A stretch of DNA of 64,000 nucleotides from Bacteroidales bacterium (GCA_016286385.1 JAEESO010000014.1:1-64000), one strand, 5' to 3'; positions 38,362 to 48,669 are shown, counted from the stretch's first letter. A program made the numbers and translations. The notes: generated by a model from the letters alone, not told the origin.

Positions 38362-41126
38362 CGGAGTCCGTAATAGAAGTTAGGGGTGAAGATTGCGCTC
38401 ACGCCTGTTGCGCGGCTTGTGACCATGGGACGGGCGTTTGTGAAGTTATTGGCAAAGAAGGACAGGGAAACGTGGCTTCCTATCTCCTTTGTCACGCTGA
38501 GGTTTGCGCACATGTAGGGACTGTATCCGTCCTGTGCGAAGGTGTAGATGTTGCCGGAGCGTATGATAAGTCTCTGGAGGGCAGGATCCTGGGCCGATTG
38601 ACTAGTCCAGGGGTGCACCACGCCGTCAAGGTCAATATAGGCGTCCGGGTATATTGCAGTGTAGGAATTGCCGTCATAGATGTTGCCGCCGGTCCTGTTC
38701 CCTTTGTCGTCCACGGTGAAGGCTTTGTCGGAGGTGTAGCGGGAATTTCTCAGAAGCGCCGCCTCAAGGCGTACGGTGATTACCATACGTGCCCTGGGGA
38801 TGTGGGTGATGGCGGTGAGGTTGGCGTCTACGTTGTCCGTAATGCGGCCGTTGTACACGTTTGTGCCGCCGCGGTACACAGCGGCATATTCGTAAGACCT
38901 TCCGGGCAGCGTACTGTGGGACCATCCATCCCTGTAAAGGTTGGAGGAGACGTCTGAAGTGTACTGCGTGTGGTTCCATGCGGCGTCCAGGCGGAATGTG
39001 GTCTTGATGGGCCTGATCTCCGGGAAGTCAACGGTGAGTTCCATGCCGTAGCGGTGGATATCGGCCCCGTTCTCCTGACGGCGGGATGCGGCAAAGGAGC
39101 GGTCCGTGAGCTTAAGCTCCGACGGCACGTAGTATCCTTCCGGATCCATGAAATACACCATACCCGTCTGGTGGTCCACCTGGACCTGAGGATTATCCGG
39201 CATTGCGTATCCCGCGGGCACCTGATATATATTATAGGAGAAGGGGGTGTATACGGTGCCCATCTCATAGGGGGCTTTTGTGATGTTGCTGAATCCCACA
39301 AGGCCTATCTTGAAGCCTTTCCAGTCCACGTCAAGGCCGATTTCCGCGTTCTGGTTCCGCTGCCACCTTAGTTCAGGGTTGTACTCCATCCTGTAAGGTT
39401 GCGTATAATAGATATAGGAGGCGGAACTCCCGTGGGAGTAGTCTATGGTGCGGATATCCCTGTATTCCGGCTTGGGGTAGAGGATGTAGAAGGAGGGGAG
39501 TTTTCCGGCAACGCCCCAGCCGCCGCGGAGGGAAACGCTTTTTGAAAGCTCCCACTTGGCGTTGAAACGCGGGGAGAGTATATTAAGGCCGTTATACATG
39601 GACCCGGCCACAAACACGTTCTCATACCTGAGGCCCGCCATGAGGTTAAGTTTTGTGTGGCCGATAGGGATGGTTACATTGTCCTCCAGGAAGCCTGAGA
39701 CCGTGTGCATGTAAGGGTAATCGGAGTAAGGCCTGGAGCGGTATCCATTGGCCGCGAGGCGGGGATCCTCATACCACTCTCCGCGGCCCACGTTACCATC
39801 GGCCTTCCACTGCACGCCGGCCTTGAGGACGTTCTTGACGGCGCCCCAGTGATGCAGCCAGTGATACTTGAGGGAGGCGGAATAATCCAGCTCCTTGGAG
39901 TCCACAACCTGGTCGGAGTAGTAGGTGGTGGGGAGGGCATCGGCCATCCAATAACCAATCTGGGTGGCGTGTACCGCCGGAAGGACGGCCGCGTGGGAGT
40001 TGTAAGCGTGGTCCAGCGAGCGGGTGTCGTGGAAATAGACGCTGCCTTCCAGCGTAAGGTTTGTGACCCAGCTTTTGTTGAGGAGCCAGGTGAGTTTGAA
40101 ATGCGGCGTGAGGAGGTTGTCGTTCACCTTTGAATAGGCCTCCGAGAATGCGTCAGGGTCGCTCTTGGAGTTCATGCCGCCTATGTTTCCGTTCATGCCG
40201 GCCTCCAGGCGCAGCACCTTTGCGAAGGTACGGGTATAATCCATGGTGAAGCCCCTGCGCGTGTATGATGTATAAGGTGAGGTGAGTTTTGAGGTGGCGT
40301 TGGCCCATTCAAGGCCCACGTTCATCACGCCCTTTCCAATTTCAAAGCCCTTTGAGGCCGATACCTCATAGGTGCGCGGATTCACCGCAAACACTATGTT
40401 CCAGGGCGTGCGGCCCTTCTTGGTGGTGACCCTCACCATGCCGCTACCAAGGTCTCCGTATTCGGCACTTGGTACGCCAGTTATTACTTCCACGCTCTCA
40501 ATATTCTCAACTGAGATACTCCTGGTGCCGATACCTGCCATCGCAGAGAAGTTGGCGTTGTCTCCCATGCGTACGCCGTTCACCTCCACGGCCGTGGAGA
40601 ATGCGGCGTTGCCGGCATCGGAACCAGCCGCACGCAGTGACAGGGCGTTATTCTGGGTAAGGTCCGGGTTTATGGTCTTGCCGCCGGGAAGCAGGGCTGC
40701 TATGCCGTCCATACCGCTCATCTGGAGGTGGTCCAGGGCTGTGCGGCCAATCTTCTGGGTGGTGTTGAGGTTGTCCTTGGAGGTTTCTGCCGTAACTACT
40801 ACTTCCTTCAGGGCAAGGGTGTTTTCGGAAATCCTTATCACAAGACCCGTCAGATCCCCCTTCACCTTTATCTCACGGCTGTAAGTCACATATCCAAGGC
40901 ATGATGCCTCCAGGATGTAAGTGCCCTTCTGTGCTCCGTCCAGCGAGAACTTTCCGTCCTCATCAGTCACGGCCCACAGGTAGTTGTTGTCCAGCCTCAC
41001 TATTGCCCCCGGCACCGGCAGGTCCGTTCCCGCCTCCAGCACCTTGCCGGAAATTTCCAGTCCCTGAGCGGCGCCGGTAACGGCTGCCAAGAGCATCAGA
41101 GTAAATATGATACCTATCTTTTTCAC
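38343..41126 (-). CDS. TonB-dependent receptor with carboxypeptidase-like regulatory domain
   Basis: ISGKVLEAGTDLPVPGAIVRLDN..., plug EVITGVPSAEYGDLGSGMVRVTTKKG, terminal FYYGLRCRIKF; probable GTG start at 41126. Confidence 0.9.
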   Translation of the reverse strand: MKKIGIIFTLMLLAAVTGAAQGLEISGKVLEAGTDLPVPGAIVRLDNNYLWAVTDEDGKFSLDGAQKGTYILEASCLGYVTYSREIKVKGDLTGLVIRISENTLALKEVVVTAETSKDNLNTTQKIGRTALDHLQMSGMDGIAALLPGGKTINPDLTQNNALSLRAAGSDAGNAAFSTAVEVNGVRMGDNANFSAMAGIGTRSISVENIESVEVITGVPSAEYGDLGSGMVRVTTKKGRTPWNIVFAVNPRTYEVSASKGFEIGKGVMNVGLEWANATSKLTSPYTSYTRRGFTMDYTRTFAKVLRLEAGMNGNIGGMNSKSDPDAFSEAYSKVNDNLLTPHFKLTWLLNKSWVTNLTLEGSVYFHDTRSLDHAYNSHAAVLPAVHATQIGYWMADALPTTYYSDQVVDSKELDYSASLKYHWLHHWGAVKNVLKAGVQWKADGNVGRGEWYEDPRLAANGYRSRPYSDYPYMHTVSGFLEDNVTIPIGHTKLNLMAGLRYENVFVAGSMYNGLNILSPRFNAKWELSKSVSLRGGWGVAGKLPSFYILYPKPEYRDIRTIDYSHGSSASYIYYTQPYRMEYNPELRWQRNQNAEIGLDVDWKGFKIGLVGFSNITKAPYEMGTVYTPFSYNIYQVPAGYAMPDNPQVQVDHQTGMVYFMDPEGYYVPSELKLTDRSFAASRRQENGADIHRYGMELTVDFPEIRPIKTTFRLDAAWNHTQYTSDVSSNLYRDGWSHSTLPGRSYEYAAVYRGGTNVYNGRITDNVDANLTAITHIPRARMVITVRLEAALLRNSRYTSDKAFTVDDKGNRTGGNIYDGNSYTAIYPDAYIDLDGVVHPWTSQSAQDPALQRLIIRSGNIYTFAQDGYSPYMCANLSVTKEIGSHVSLSFFANNFTNARPMVTSRATGVSAIFTPNFYYGLRCRIKF

Positions 41127-41207
41127 GTCCTGCAAAATTACAAGTTTTTGCCAAAAGACACAATAACCATTTATGGGGATACCCTGTTGAAAATGATGTT
41201 TATAACT

Positions 41208-41239
41208 TTTGGAAAATAAAAAAATTATCCGTATCTTTG
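41208..41239 (+). promoter_or_regulatory. putative promoter TTTG-N20-TATCTTTG of the rplC operon
   Basis: TTTG 41208-41211, TATCTTTG 41232-41239, about 70-nt leader to rplC. Confidence 0.65.
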
Positions 41240-41312
41240 CGGTCCGCAATTGTGCCCAAGAGGCCTACAATTAGCGTTAAAGTATTAATAAACAATTAAT
41301 TAACAAACACCA

Positions 41313-41939
41313 ATGCCTGGTATTATTGGAAAGAAAGTCGGAATGATTTCCGTCTTCGGTGCCGACGGTAAGAATATACCGTGCACCGTCATCGAGGCTG
41401 GTCCGTGTGTTGTCACGCAAATCCGCACCGTGGAAACCGACGGTTACGCCGCAGTGCAGCTTGCCTATGACGAAAAGAAAGAGAAACGGACAAGCGCGGC
41501 CCTGAAGGGTCATTTTGAGAAGGCTGGCACCACTCCCAAGAAGAAGCTTGTGGAATTCCCCGCAGACTTCGCCGGAGAGGTCAAGCTTGGAGACACCATC
41601 ACCGTCTCTGACATCTTCACTGAGGATGTTAAGTTCATCGACGTTGTTGGTACTTCTAAAGGTAAGGGTTTCCAGGGCGTAGTCAAGCGCCACGGATTCG
41701 CCGGTGTCGGTGGCGTGACCCACGGTCAGCACAACCGTCTCCGTCACCCTGGTTCCATGGGTGCTTCCTCATGGCCTTCACGCGTATTCCCCGGAATGCG
41801 TATGGCAGGTCACATGGGTAACGAGCGCGTTAAGGTTTTCAACCTTGAGGTTCTGAAAGTTATCCCTGAGAGCAACCTCGTAGTAGTAAAGGGTTCCGTT
41901 CCCGGAGCCAAAGGTTCTTACTTAATTCTGGAGGACTAA
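41313..41939 (+). CDS. rplC: 50S ribosomal protein L3
   Basis: [74 protein letters not shown]. Confidence 0.97.
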   Translation: MPGIIGKKVGMISVFGADGKNIPCTVIEAGPCVVTQIRTVETDGYAAVQLAYDEKKEKRTSAALKGHFEKAGTTPKKKLVEFPADFAGEVKLGDTITVSDIFTEDVKFIDVVGTSKGKGFQGVVKRHGFAGVGGVTHGQHNRLRHPGSMGASSWPSRVFPGMRMAGHMGNERVKVFNLEVLKVIPESNLVVVKGSVPGAKGSYLILED

Positions 41940-41942
41940 ACT

Positions 41943-42569
41943 ATGGAACTTTCTGTTTATAAGATTGACGGCACACTTTCAGGAAAGAAAGTTGTCCTTG
42001 ACGAGAAGGTGTTCGGCGTAGAGCCCAACGACCACGTCATCTATCTGGATGTTCTCCAGTACCTCGCAGCTCAGCGTCAGGGCACTGCCAAGACCAAGGA
42101 CCGCAGTGAGGTTGCATATTCCACCAAGAAGCTCGGACGCCAGAAGGGCGGCGGCGGTGCACGTCACGGCTCCCTCAAGGCTGGTATCTTCGTAGGTGGT
42201 GGCAACGTTTTCGGCCCCAAGCCCCGCGATTACCGCTTCAAGCTCAATAAGAAAGTAAAGCAGCTCGCTCGCGTAAGCGCCCTTTCCTACAAGGCCGCTG
42301 AAGGCAAGATCACCCTTGTGGAGCCCTTCGCAATGGACGCCCCCAAGACCAAGGAGCTTAAGAACATCCTCTCCGCCATCAAGGCCGGTGAGCGCAAGGT
42401 TCTTGTTGTACTTCCTGAGAACTCCAACAATATTTTCCTGTCATCCCGCAATCTGCCCAATGTGCAGGTTATAACCGTTGACGAGATCAATACCTACGCC
42501 ATTATGAATGCCCATTCCCTGGTGCTTGTGGACGGCGTGCAGGACATCCTCGCAGCAAGAGTAAAGTAA
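41943..42569 (+). CDS. rplD: 50S ribosomal protein L4
   Basis: RQGTAKTKDRSEVAYSTKKLGRQKGGGGARHGSLKAGIFVGGGNVFGPKPRDY. Confidence 0.97.
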   Translation: MELSVYKIDGTLSGKKVVLDEKVFGVEPNDHVIYLDVLQYLAAQRQGTAKTKDRSEVAYSTKKLGRQKGGGGARHGSLKAGIFVGGGNVFGPKPRDYRFKLNKKVKQLARVSALSYKAAEGKITLVEPFAMDAPKTKELKNILSAIKAGERKVLVVLPENSNNIFLSSRNLPNVQVITVDEINTYAIMNAHSLVLVDGVQDILAARVK

Positions 42570-42582
42570 AGGAGAAAAGACA

Positions 42583-42873
42583 ATGGGTATTTTAATTAAG
42601 CCAATCGTAACCGAGAAAATGACGGCTGAGGGCGAAAAGCTCAACCGTTACGGTTTCATCGTTGACCGCAAGGCCAACAAGCTTCAGATCAAGGCTGCAG
42701 TTGAGCAGATGTACGGCGTTTCCGTAGCAGAGGTGAACACCCTCAACTACCACGGAAAGCGCAAGCAGCGCTACACCAAGGCCGGTCTTCTGAAAGGTCG
42801 TACCAATCACTTCAAGAAGGCATATGTCACTCTTGCAGGTGAAGATAAGATTGATTTCTACGCAAATATCTAA
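42583..42873 (+). CDS. rplW: 50S ribosomal protein L23
   Basis: ILIKPIVTEKMTAEGEKLNRYGFIVDRKANKLQIKAAVEQMYGVSV. Confidence 0.96.
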   Translation: MGILIKPIVTEKMTAEGEKLNRYGFIVDRKANKLQIKAAVEQMYGVSVAEVNTLNYHGKRKQRYTKAGLLKGRTNHFKKAYVTLAGEDKIDFYANI

Positions 42874-42888
42874 GAAGGAGAATAAACT

Positions 42889-43713
42889 ATGGCAATCAAG
42901 AAGTACAAGCCGGTAACTCCCGGCCAGCGCAACAAGGCTATCAGCTCCTTCGACGAAATCACCGCGAAGAAGCCCTACAAGAAGCTCCTTGCTCCCCTTA
43001 AGAGCACCGGTGGCCGCAACAACACCGGTCAGATGACCGTTCGTTACCGCGGCGGCGGACACAAGAGAATGTACCGCCTGGTGGACTTTGTCCGCAACCG
43101 TGATGAATTCAAGGCAACCGTGCTCACCATCGAGTACGATCCCAACCGCAGCGCACGTATCGCCCTCATCCAGTATGAGGATGGTATGAAGAGCTACATC
43201 ATCGCCCCCAACGGCCTCAAGGTAGGTCAGGTTCTGGAGAGCGGTGCAAACGCCAGCCCGGATATGGGTAACTGCCTCCCTCTCGCCAACATCCCCGTTG
43301 GTACCCTGGTACACGCAATTGAGCTCCGTCCCGGACAGGGCGCCGCAATGGCCCGTTCCGCCGGCACCTATGCTCAGCTTGCAGCCCGCGAAGGCAACTA
43401 CGCCATCCTTCGTCTCCCTTCCGGTGAGACCCGCATGGTTCCCGTAGCATGCCGCGCTACAGTTGGTACCGTTTCCAACCCGGATCATAATCTGGAATCC
43501 GACGGTAAGGCCGGACGTACCCGTCACCAGGGTCGTCGTCCTCACAACCGTGGTGTTGTGATGAACCCTCATGATCACCCCATGGGTGGTGGTGAAGGCC
43601 GCGCCTCCGGTGGACATCCGCGTTCCCGTAAGGGTCTGCCTGCAAAGGGCTACAAGACCCGCAACCCGAAGGCCGTGTCCAACAAGTTCATCATTGAAAG
43701 ACGTAAGAAATAA
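42889..43713 (+). CDS. rplB: 50S ribosomal protein L2
   Basis: [52 protein letters not shown]. Confidence 0.98.
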   Translation: MAIKKYKPVTPGQRNKAISSFDEITAKKPYKKLLAPLKSTGGRNNTGQMTVRYRGGGHKRMYRLVDFVRNRDEFKATVLTIEYDPNRSARIALIQYEDGMKSYIIAPNGLKVGQVLESGANASPDMGNCLPLANIPVGTLVHAIELRPGQGAAMARSAGTYAQLAAREGNYAILRLPSGETRMVPVACRATVGTVSNPDHNLESDGKAGRTRHQGRRPHNRGVVMNPHDHPMGGGEGRASGGHPRSRKGLPAKGYKTRNPKAVSNKFIIERRKK

Positions 43714-43732
43714 CGGAATAAACTAACAGATT

Positions 43733-44005
43733 ATGAGTCGTTCACTTAAAAAAGGACCGTACATTCAGGAAGCACTCGAGAACAGGATTCTCGCTATGAA
43801 TGACGGCAGCAAGAAGAAAGAGGTTGTCAAGACTTGGTCCCGCGCCAGCATGATTTCCCCTGACTTTGTGGGCCACACCATCGCAGTTCACAACGGCAAT
43901 AAGTTTATTCCCGTTTATGTTACTGAGAACATGGTCGGTCACAAGCTCGGAGAATTTGCTCCCACCCGCATTTTCCGCGGCCACGCAGGCAACAATAAGA
44001 AATAA
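43733..44005 (+). CDS. rpsS: 30S ribosomal protein S19
   Basis: [41 protein letters not shown]. Confidence 0.97.
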   Translation: MSRSLKKGPYIQEALENRILAMNDGSKKKEVVKTWSRASMISPDFVGHTIAVHNGNKFIPVYVTENMVGHKLGEFAPTRIFRGHAGNNKK

Positions 44006-44024
44006 TGTTTAAAGGATTGACATT

Positions 44025-44438
44025 ATGGGAAAGAGAAAAAGACTGATGGCCGAGCGCCTGAAAGAGACCAAGAAGCAAACCGCTATAGCAAAACTTAACG
44101 ACGTTCCTACCTCCCCCCGGAAGATGCGCCTTGTCGCAGACACCGTTCGTGGTGTGGAAGTGAACCGTGCCCTGGACCTTCTCCACTATTCAAAGCGTGA
44201 TGCATCCATCCGCCTGGAGAAACTCCTGAAGAGCGCCATTGCAAACTGGGAAGCAAAGAACCCGGAGCAGACCAAGGAGCTCGAATCCGGAAACGTGATT
44301 GTCAAAACCATCATGGTTGACGAAGGACGCACCCTTAAGCGCATCCGTCCCTGCCCTCAGGGCCGTGCCGGACGCATCCGCAAGCGTTCAAACCACGTCA
44401 CCATCGTTCTTGACGTCAAAAAAGCAGTGGAGGAATAA
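44025..44438 (+). CDS. rplV: 50S ribosomal protein L22
   Basis: [30 protein letters not shown]. Confidence 0.96.
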   Translation: MGKRKRLMAERLKETKKQTAIAKLNDVPTSPRKMRLVADTVRGVEVNRALDLLHYSKRDASIRLEKLLKSAIANWEAKNPEQTKELESGNVIVKTIMVDEGRTLKRIRPCPQGRAGRIRKRSNHVTIVLDVKKAVEE

Positions 44439-44441
44439 ACT

Positions 44442-45215
44442 ATGGGACAGAAAACTAATCCTATCAGCAACCGTATCGGCATCACCCGTGGTTGGGATTC
44501 CAACTGGGTAGGTGGCAATTACGCAGAAAAGATCGCTGAAGACTACGAGATCCGTAAGTATCTGGGCAGCCGTCTGGCAAAAGCCAGCCTCTCCCGCATC
44601 ATCATCGAGCGCACCCTTAAGCTCGTTACCGTCACCATCCACGCCGCTCGTCCCGGTGTCATCATCGGCAAGGGCGGTCAGGAAGTTGACAAACTTAAGG
44701 AAGAGCTCAAGAAGGTCACCGGAAAGGATGTCCAGATCAACATCTTCGAGGTAAAGCGCCCCGAGGTTGACGCCACAATCGTGGCCGATTCAATCGCCCG
44801 CCAGATCGAGGGCCGTGTGTCTTACCGTCGCGCCATCAAGATGGCTATCGCCACCGCAATGCGCGTAGGTGCAGAAGGCATCAAGGTTCAGATCAGCGGC
44901 CGTGTAGGCGGCGCCGAAATCGCCCGCAGTGAGATGTTCAAGGAAGGCAGGACCCCGCTCCACACCTTCCGTGCCGATATCGACTACGCACTTGCAGTAG
45001 CTCACACCCAGATGGGTACCATGGGTATCAAGGTGTGGATCTGCAACGGCGAGAAATACGGCAAGCAGGACCTCTCCCCCAACGCTGGCTTCGCAGCCAA
45101 TTCCGCAGCCCCCGGCGCAGGTCGTCGTGAAGGCGGTCGCGGTGAGCGCGGAGAGCGTGGCGCCCGTGGCGGCCGTGGTGGTCGTCGTGAGGGCGGACGC
45201 GGAGAACGTCGATAA
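44442..45215 (+). CDS. rpsC: 30S ribosomal protein S3 with Arg/Gly-rich C-terminal tail
   Basis: [43 protein letters not shown]; ends [31 protein letters not shown]. Confidence 0.97.
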   Translation: MGQKTNPISNRIGITRGWDSNWVGGNYAEKIAEDYEIRKYLGSRLAKASLSRIIIERTLKLVTVTIHAARPGVIIGKGGQEVDKLKEELKKVTGKDVQINIFEVKRPEVDATIVADSIARQIEGRVSYRRAIKMAIATAMRVGAEGIKVQISGRVGGAEIARSEMFKEGRTPLHTFRADIDYALAVAHTQMGTMGIKVWICNGEKYGKQDLSPNAGFAANSAAPGAGRREGGRGERGERGARGGRGGRREGGRGERR

Positions 45216-45232
45216 GACATTTGCTCTTTATG

Positions 45233-45262
45233 AAACGGCTGGTGGAAAACCAGCCGTTTTTT
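45233..45262 (+). terminator. intrinsic terminator after rpsC
   Basis: AAACGGCTGGT-GGAAA-ACCAGCCGTTT followed by TTT. Confidence 0.9.
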
Positions 45263-45293
45263 ATTATCTTTGTGCGTTATAAATGAAGCATAT

Positions 45294-46088
45294 ATGAAAA
45301 AATTACTTGTTATTGCCGGAATCCTGGCAGTTTGTGCAGTAGGCTGCAAAGGTAAATCCGTAGAGGAAAAACTGGCCGAATTAAATAATTGGAATAACTC
45401 CCTTATGGAGCAGTACCGCGCCCGTCTTGTGGAACTTGGAGAAGACCAGGAAGCCATTGAGGAATATACGGACTCCATCATTGACGTGGTTGAGGACTAC
45501 AACCTCAAGGCCCTCAAGGCAAACCTTGACAACGAGGTTGGCGTAGCCGCTCTCCAGAATCTGTACGGCATAATGGACGATGATGACCTTGCAGAGTACC
45601 TGGATAAAATCACCGCTCCGCTCCACGGAAAGGATTCGGCCTTTGTATATGGACTTAAGGCAGCCATTGATGCTAAGAGCGGCACCTCGGAAGGCAAGAT
45701 GTTCACCGACTTCGAGGTGGACGGCGTGAAGTTCTCTGACTTTATCGGCAAAGGAAAATACGTCCTTGTGGACTTCTGGGCCTCCTGGTGCGGTCCCTGC
45801 CGCAGGGAAATGCCCAATCTCCGCGCCGTTTACGATGAGTTCCATGGAGACAAGTTCGATATGCTTTCCGTGGCCGTCTGGGATAAGCCGGAAGACACCA
45901 AGAAGGCCGCAGAGGAAGAGAACATTGTCTGGAACCAGATTGTGAACGCCCAGCAGATCCCCACGGACATCTATGGCATAGAGGGTATTCCCCACATCAT
46001 CCTCTTCGGCCCTGACGGCACCATCCTCAAGCGTGGCCTCCGCGGCAATGACATCCGTGAGGCTGTGAAAGAAGCCCTTGACCGTTAG
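45294..46088 (+). CDS. TlpA-like thiol:disulfide lipoprotein
   Basis: Lipobox LAVCAVGCKG; DFWASWCGPCRREMPNLRAVYDEF (WCGPC). Confidence 0.88.
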   Translation: MKKLLVIAGILAVCAVGCKGKSVEEKLAELNNWNNSLMEQYRARLVELGEDQEAIEEYTDSIIDVVEDYNLKALKANLDNEVGVAALQNLYGIMDDDDLAEYLDKITAPLHGKDSAFVYGLKAAIDAKSGTSEGKMFTDFEVDGVKFSDFIGKGKYVLVDFWASWCGPCRREMPNLRAVYDEFHGDKFDMLSVAVWDKPEDTKKAAEEENIVWNQIVNAQQIPTDIYGIEGIPHIILFGPDGTILKRGLRGNDIREAVKEALDR

Positions 46089-47874
46089 AGAAAAAATAGC
46101 CTTATTTCCCCATTCCCCCGGCGTGTACAGGTACTACGACGCCGAGGGAAAGGTTATCTATGTAGGTAAGGCAAAGGACCTCCACAAGAGGGTGGCGCAG
46201 TATTTTGTGCCGCCGGAAAGGCTCAATACCAAAACCCGCATCCTGGTATCAAAGATTGCCGATGCCCAGTTTTCCGTAGTGGATTCGGAGGCCGATGCCC
46301 TCCTTCTGGAAAACAACCTCATCAAGCAGTACAAGCCTAAGTACAACATCCTCCTCAAGGACTCCAAAACATATCCCTGGATATGCGTGACGGGGGAAGA
46401 CTTCCCGCGCGTGTTCATCACAAGGCGCATTGAAAAGGGGAAAGGCAACCGCTACTTCGGGCCCTACAGCAGCGTAATGCACGCCCGCGGGCTCATAGAG
46501 TTCTTTGACGAGATGTGGGCCCTCCGCACATGCAACCTCAAAATTACCTCCGAGGCTATCCTCCGCGGAAAATATCGGCCCTGCCTTAAATTCCACATAG
46601 GGAAATGCAAGGCCCCGTGCGTCGGGAAAATCTCAAAGGATGAGTACGACTCCGGCATAGAGGAGATAGTGCGCATCTTAAGCGGCCGCGGACAGGAGGT
46701 GATTCGGCATTACAAGGCCCTTATGGCCGATGCCGCGGAGCGCCTTGCCTTTGAGGAAGCGCAGGAGTACAAAGACAAACTCCATAACCTTGAGAAGCAC
46801 TATGCCAAGAGCATCATAACCCAGGCGGCCGATGTAGATGCCGATGTATTCTCCATGGTCTTTGACTCCGGGGAGGCTTTTGGAAACTTCCTCCGCGTGC
46901 GTAGCGGAGCCATTGTCCAGTCCCTAAACCTTGGCTTCAAGAGCCAGATAGAGGAGTCCCAGGAGGCTGTTCTGTCTACGTTTATCGGAGAAATTGAAGA
47001 CAAATTCGGCGCCCTCTCGAAGGAGGTCATAGTGCCGTTCATGCCGGATGTGGAGATCCCAGGGGTGGAATTCAGGATCCCCCAGAGGGGAGACAAACTA
47101 TCTCTTTTGGAATTATCGGCCAAAAACGCCAAGGAGTTCCATTTCAATTCTCTCAAGCAGAAGGAGCACACGGACCCTGATGCCTGGCGCATGAGCGTTA
47201 TGGAGGAACTTAGGAAAGCCCTTGGGATGAGCGTCCTTCCCCGCCATATGGAGTGTTTTGACAACTCCAACATCCAGGGAACCAATCCTGTGGCATCGTG
47301 CGTTGTGTTCCGTGACGCGGAGCCTTCCAAGAAGGATTACCGCCGCTTCAAGATAAAGACCGTTGTTGGCGCCAACGACTACGCCTCCATGAAGGAGGTA
47401 GTTAACCGCCGATACTCGAGGATGCTGGAAGAGGCCCCGGACGACCTTCCGCAGCTTATTGTGATAGACGGCGGAAAAGGCCAGCTGGAGTTTGCCCACC
47501 AGGCCCTGGCGGAGCTTGGAATCCTTGACAGGGTAACCGTAATCGGCCTTGCAAAGAGGCTGGAGGAGGTTATAAGGGTGGGAGATCCGTATCCTCTTTT
47601 CATAGACCGCAATTCCCAGGCCTTGAAGGTCCTGCAGCGCATCCGTGACGAAGCCCACCGCTTTGGCATCACCTTCCACCGGAACCTACGCTCAAAAGCG
47701 GCCATCCAGAGTGCCCTGAGGGAGATCAAGGGCGTTGGGGAGAAGACGGAGCAGCGCCTGCTTCTTCACTATGGCAGCGTTGCCCGCATAGCCGCTGCAC
47801 CTTTGGAAGAATTATCGGCCCTTGTTGGCGCGGAATTAGCAGTGAAAATTCATAATTACTTAAATGACGTATAG
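46078..47874 (+). CDS. uvrC: excinuclease ABC subunit C
   Basis: SPGVYRYYDAEGKVIYVGKAKDLHKRVAQYF, CIDNSNIQGT-like CFDNSNIQGT, IDGGKGQLEFA; probable TTG start. Confidence 0.95.
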   Translation: MTVREKIALFPHSPGVYRYYDAEGKVIYVGKAKDLHKRVAQYFVPPERLNTKTRILVSKIADAQFSVVDSEADALLLENNLIKQYKPKYNILLKDSKTYPWICVTGEDFPRVFITRRIEKGKGNRYFGPYSSVMHARGLIEFFDEMWALRTCNLKITSEAILRGKYRPCLKFHIGKCKAPCVGKISKDEYDSGIEEIVRILSGRGQEVIRHYKALMADAAERLAFEEAQEYKDKLHNLEKHYAKSIITQAADVDADVFSMVFDSGEAFGNFLRVRSGAIVQSLNLGFKSQIEESQEAVLSTFIGEIEDKFGALSKEVIVPFMPDVEIPGVEFRIPQRGDKLSLLELSAKNAKEFHFNSLKQKEHTDPDAWRMSVMEELRKALGMSVLPRHMECFDNSNIQGTNPVASCVVFRDAEPSKKDYRRFKIKTVVGANDYASMKEVVNRRYSRMLEEAPDDLPQLIVIDGGKGQLEFAHQALAELGILDRVTVIGLAKRLEEVIRVGDPYPLFIDRNSQALKVLQRIRDEAHRFGITFHRNLRSKAAIQSALREIKGVGEKTEQRLLLHYGSVARIAAAPLEELSALVGAELAVKIHNYLNDV

Positions 47875-47898
47875 ATTCCCGGTCAAGCCGGGAATGAC
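47874..47898. repeat. dispersed intergenic palindrome GATTCCCGG-N-CCGGGAATGAC, copy 2
   Basis: Reverse complement of the element at 27827-27852 apart from the loop. Confidence 0.7.
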
Positions 47899-47904
47899 GG
47901 TAAG

Positions 47905-48633
47905 ATGACAGACAAGCAGTTCAATAAGTGGTTCAGCACCATCCTGATGGCCCTGATGGTGGTGGTGATAGTTATCACAACCGTGTTCAAGCTCCAGCAG
48001 CCGGACGCGCGCGTGGTTATGCTCATCATAGCGGCGCTCGGCTCCGTGATGGGCGTGGCGTCTACGGTTTTATCGGCCAATGGAATCATCTGGACCTTCA
48101 TTTTTGGAATCCTGGACGTTACTTTCTGCTGCATAGTTGCGGCCGATAACGAGATATGGGGAAACTTCGCCCTGCATCTTTTCTACTTCCTTCCCATGCA
48201 GTTCGTGGGCATATGGCAGTGGAGAAAGCGCGGTGCCGTGGGCGCGAAGACTGAGGTCAAGGCAAGAAGATTCACGCCAAAGCAGTGGGGGATAACCGTG
48301 GCTTCGGTCCTTGCAGGCCTTGCTGCAGTGTACTTCATCCTTCTCCAGATCCACCTTCACACGGACCCGGAGAACATCAACCGCTCCCAGATATTCTTTG
48401 ATGCGGCCGTCACCACATTCAACATAGCCGGCCAGATCCTCATGTCCCTGGCCTTCTACGAGCAGTGGTACCTCTGGATCCTTGTGAACATCTCCTCCAT
48501 CTTCCTCTGGGGCGGAACCATGATGTCATCGGCCGCATCCAGCTATACAGTGGTGATGTTCATCAAATACTGCTTCTACCTTGTGAACTCCCTCAACGGC
48601 CTAAGGATATGGTACAAACTCAGTAAACAGTAG
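47905..48633 (+). CDS. pnuC: nicotinamide riboside transporter PnuC family
   Basis: NGIIWTFIFGILDVTFCCIVAADNEIWGNFALHLFYFLPMQFVGIWQWRKR, WYLWILVNISSIFLW. Confidence 0.85.
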   Translation: MTDKQFNKWFSTILMALMVVVIVITTVFKLQQPDARVVMLIIAALGSVMGVASTVLSANGIIWTFIFGILDVTFCCIVAADNEIWGNFALHLFYFLPMQFVGIWQWRKRGAVGAKTEVKARRFTPKQWGITVASVLAGLAAVYFILLQIHLHTDPENINRSQIFFDAAVTTFNIAGQILMSLAFYEQWYLWILVNISSIFLWGGTMMSSAASSYTVVMFIKYCFYLVNSLNGLRIWYKLSKQ

Positions 48634-48638
48634 GCCTT

Positions 48639-48669
48639 TTTGCATTTAAAAGAATTTTTACTAAATTTG
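48639..48669 (+). promoter_or_regulatory. Bacteroidetes promoter TTTG-N19-TAAATTTG upstream of acpP
   Basis: TTTG 48639-48642, exact 19-bp spacer, TAAATTTG 48662-48669. Confidence 0.75.

Noticed and set aside
42592-43617. 341-aa minus-strand ORF opposite rplW/rplB
   Set aside because: Antisense shadow of ribosomal genes with strong codon bias; no recognisable domain or own promoter.
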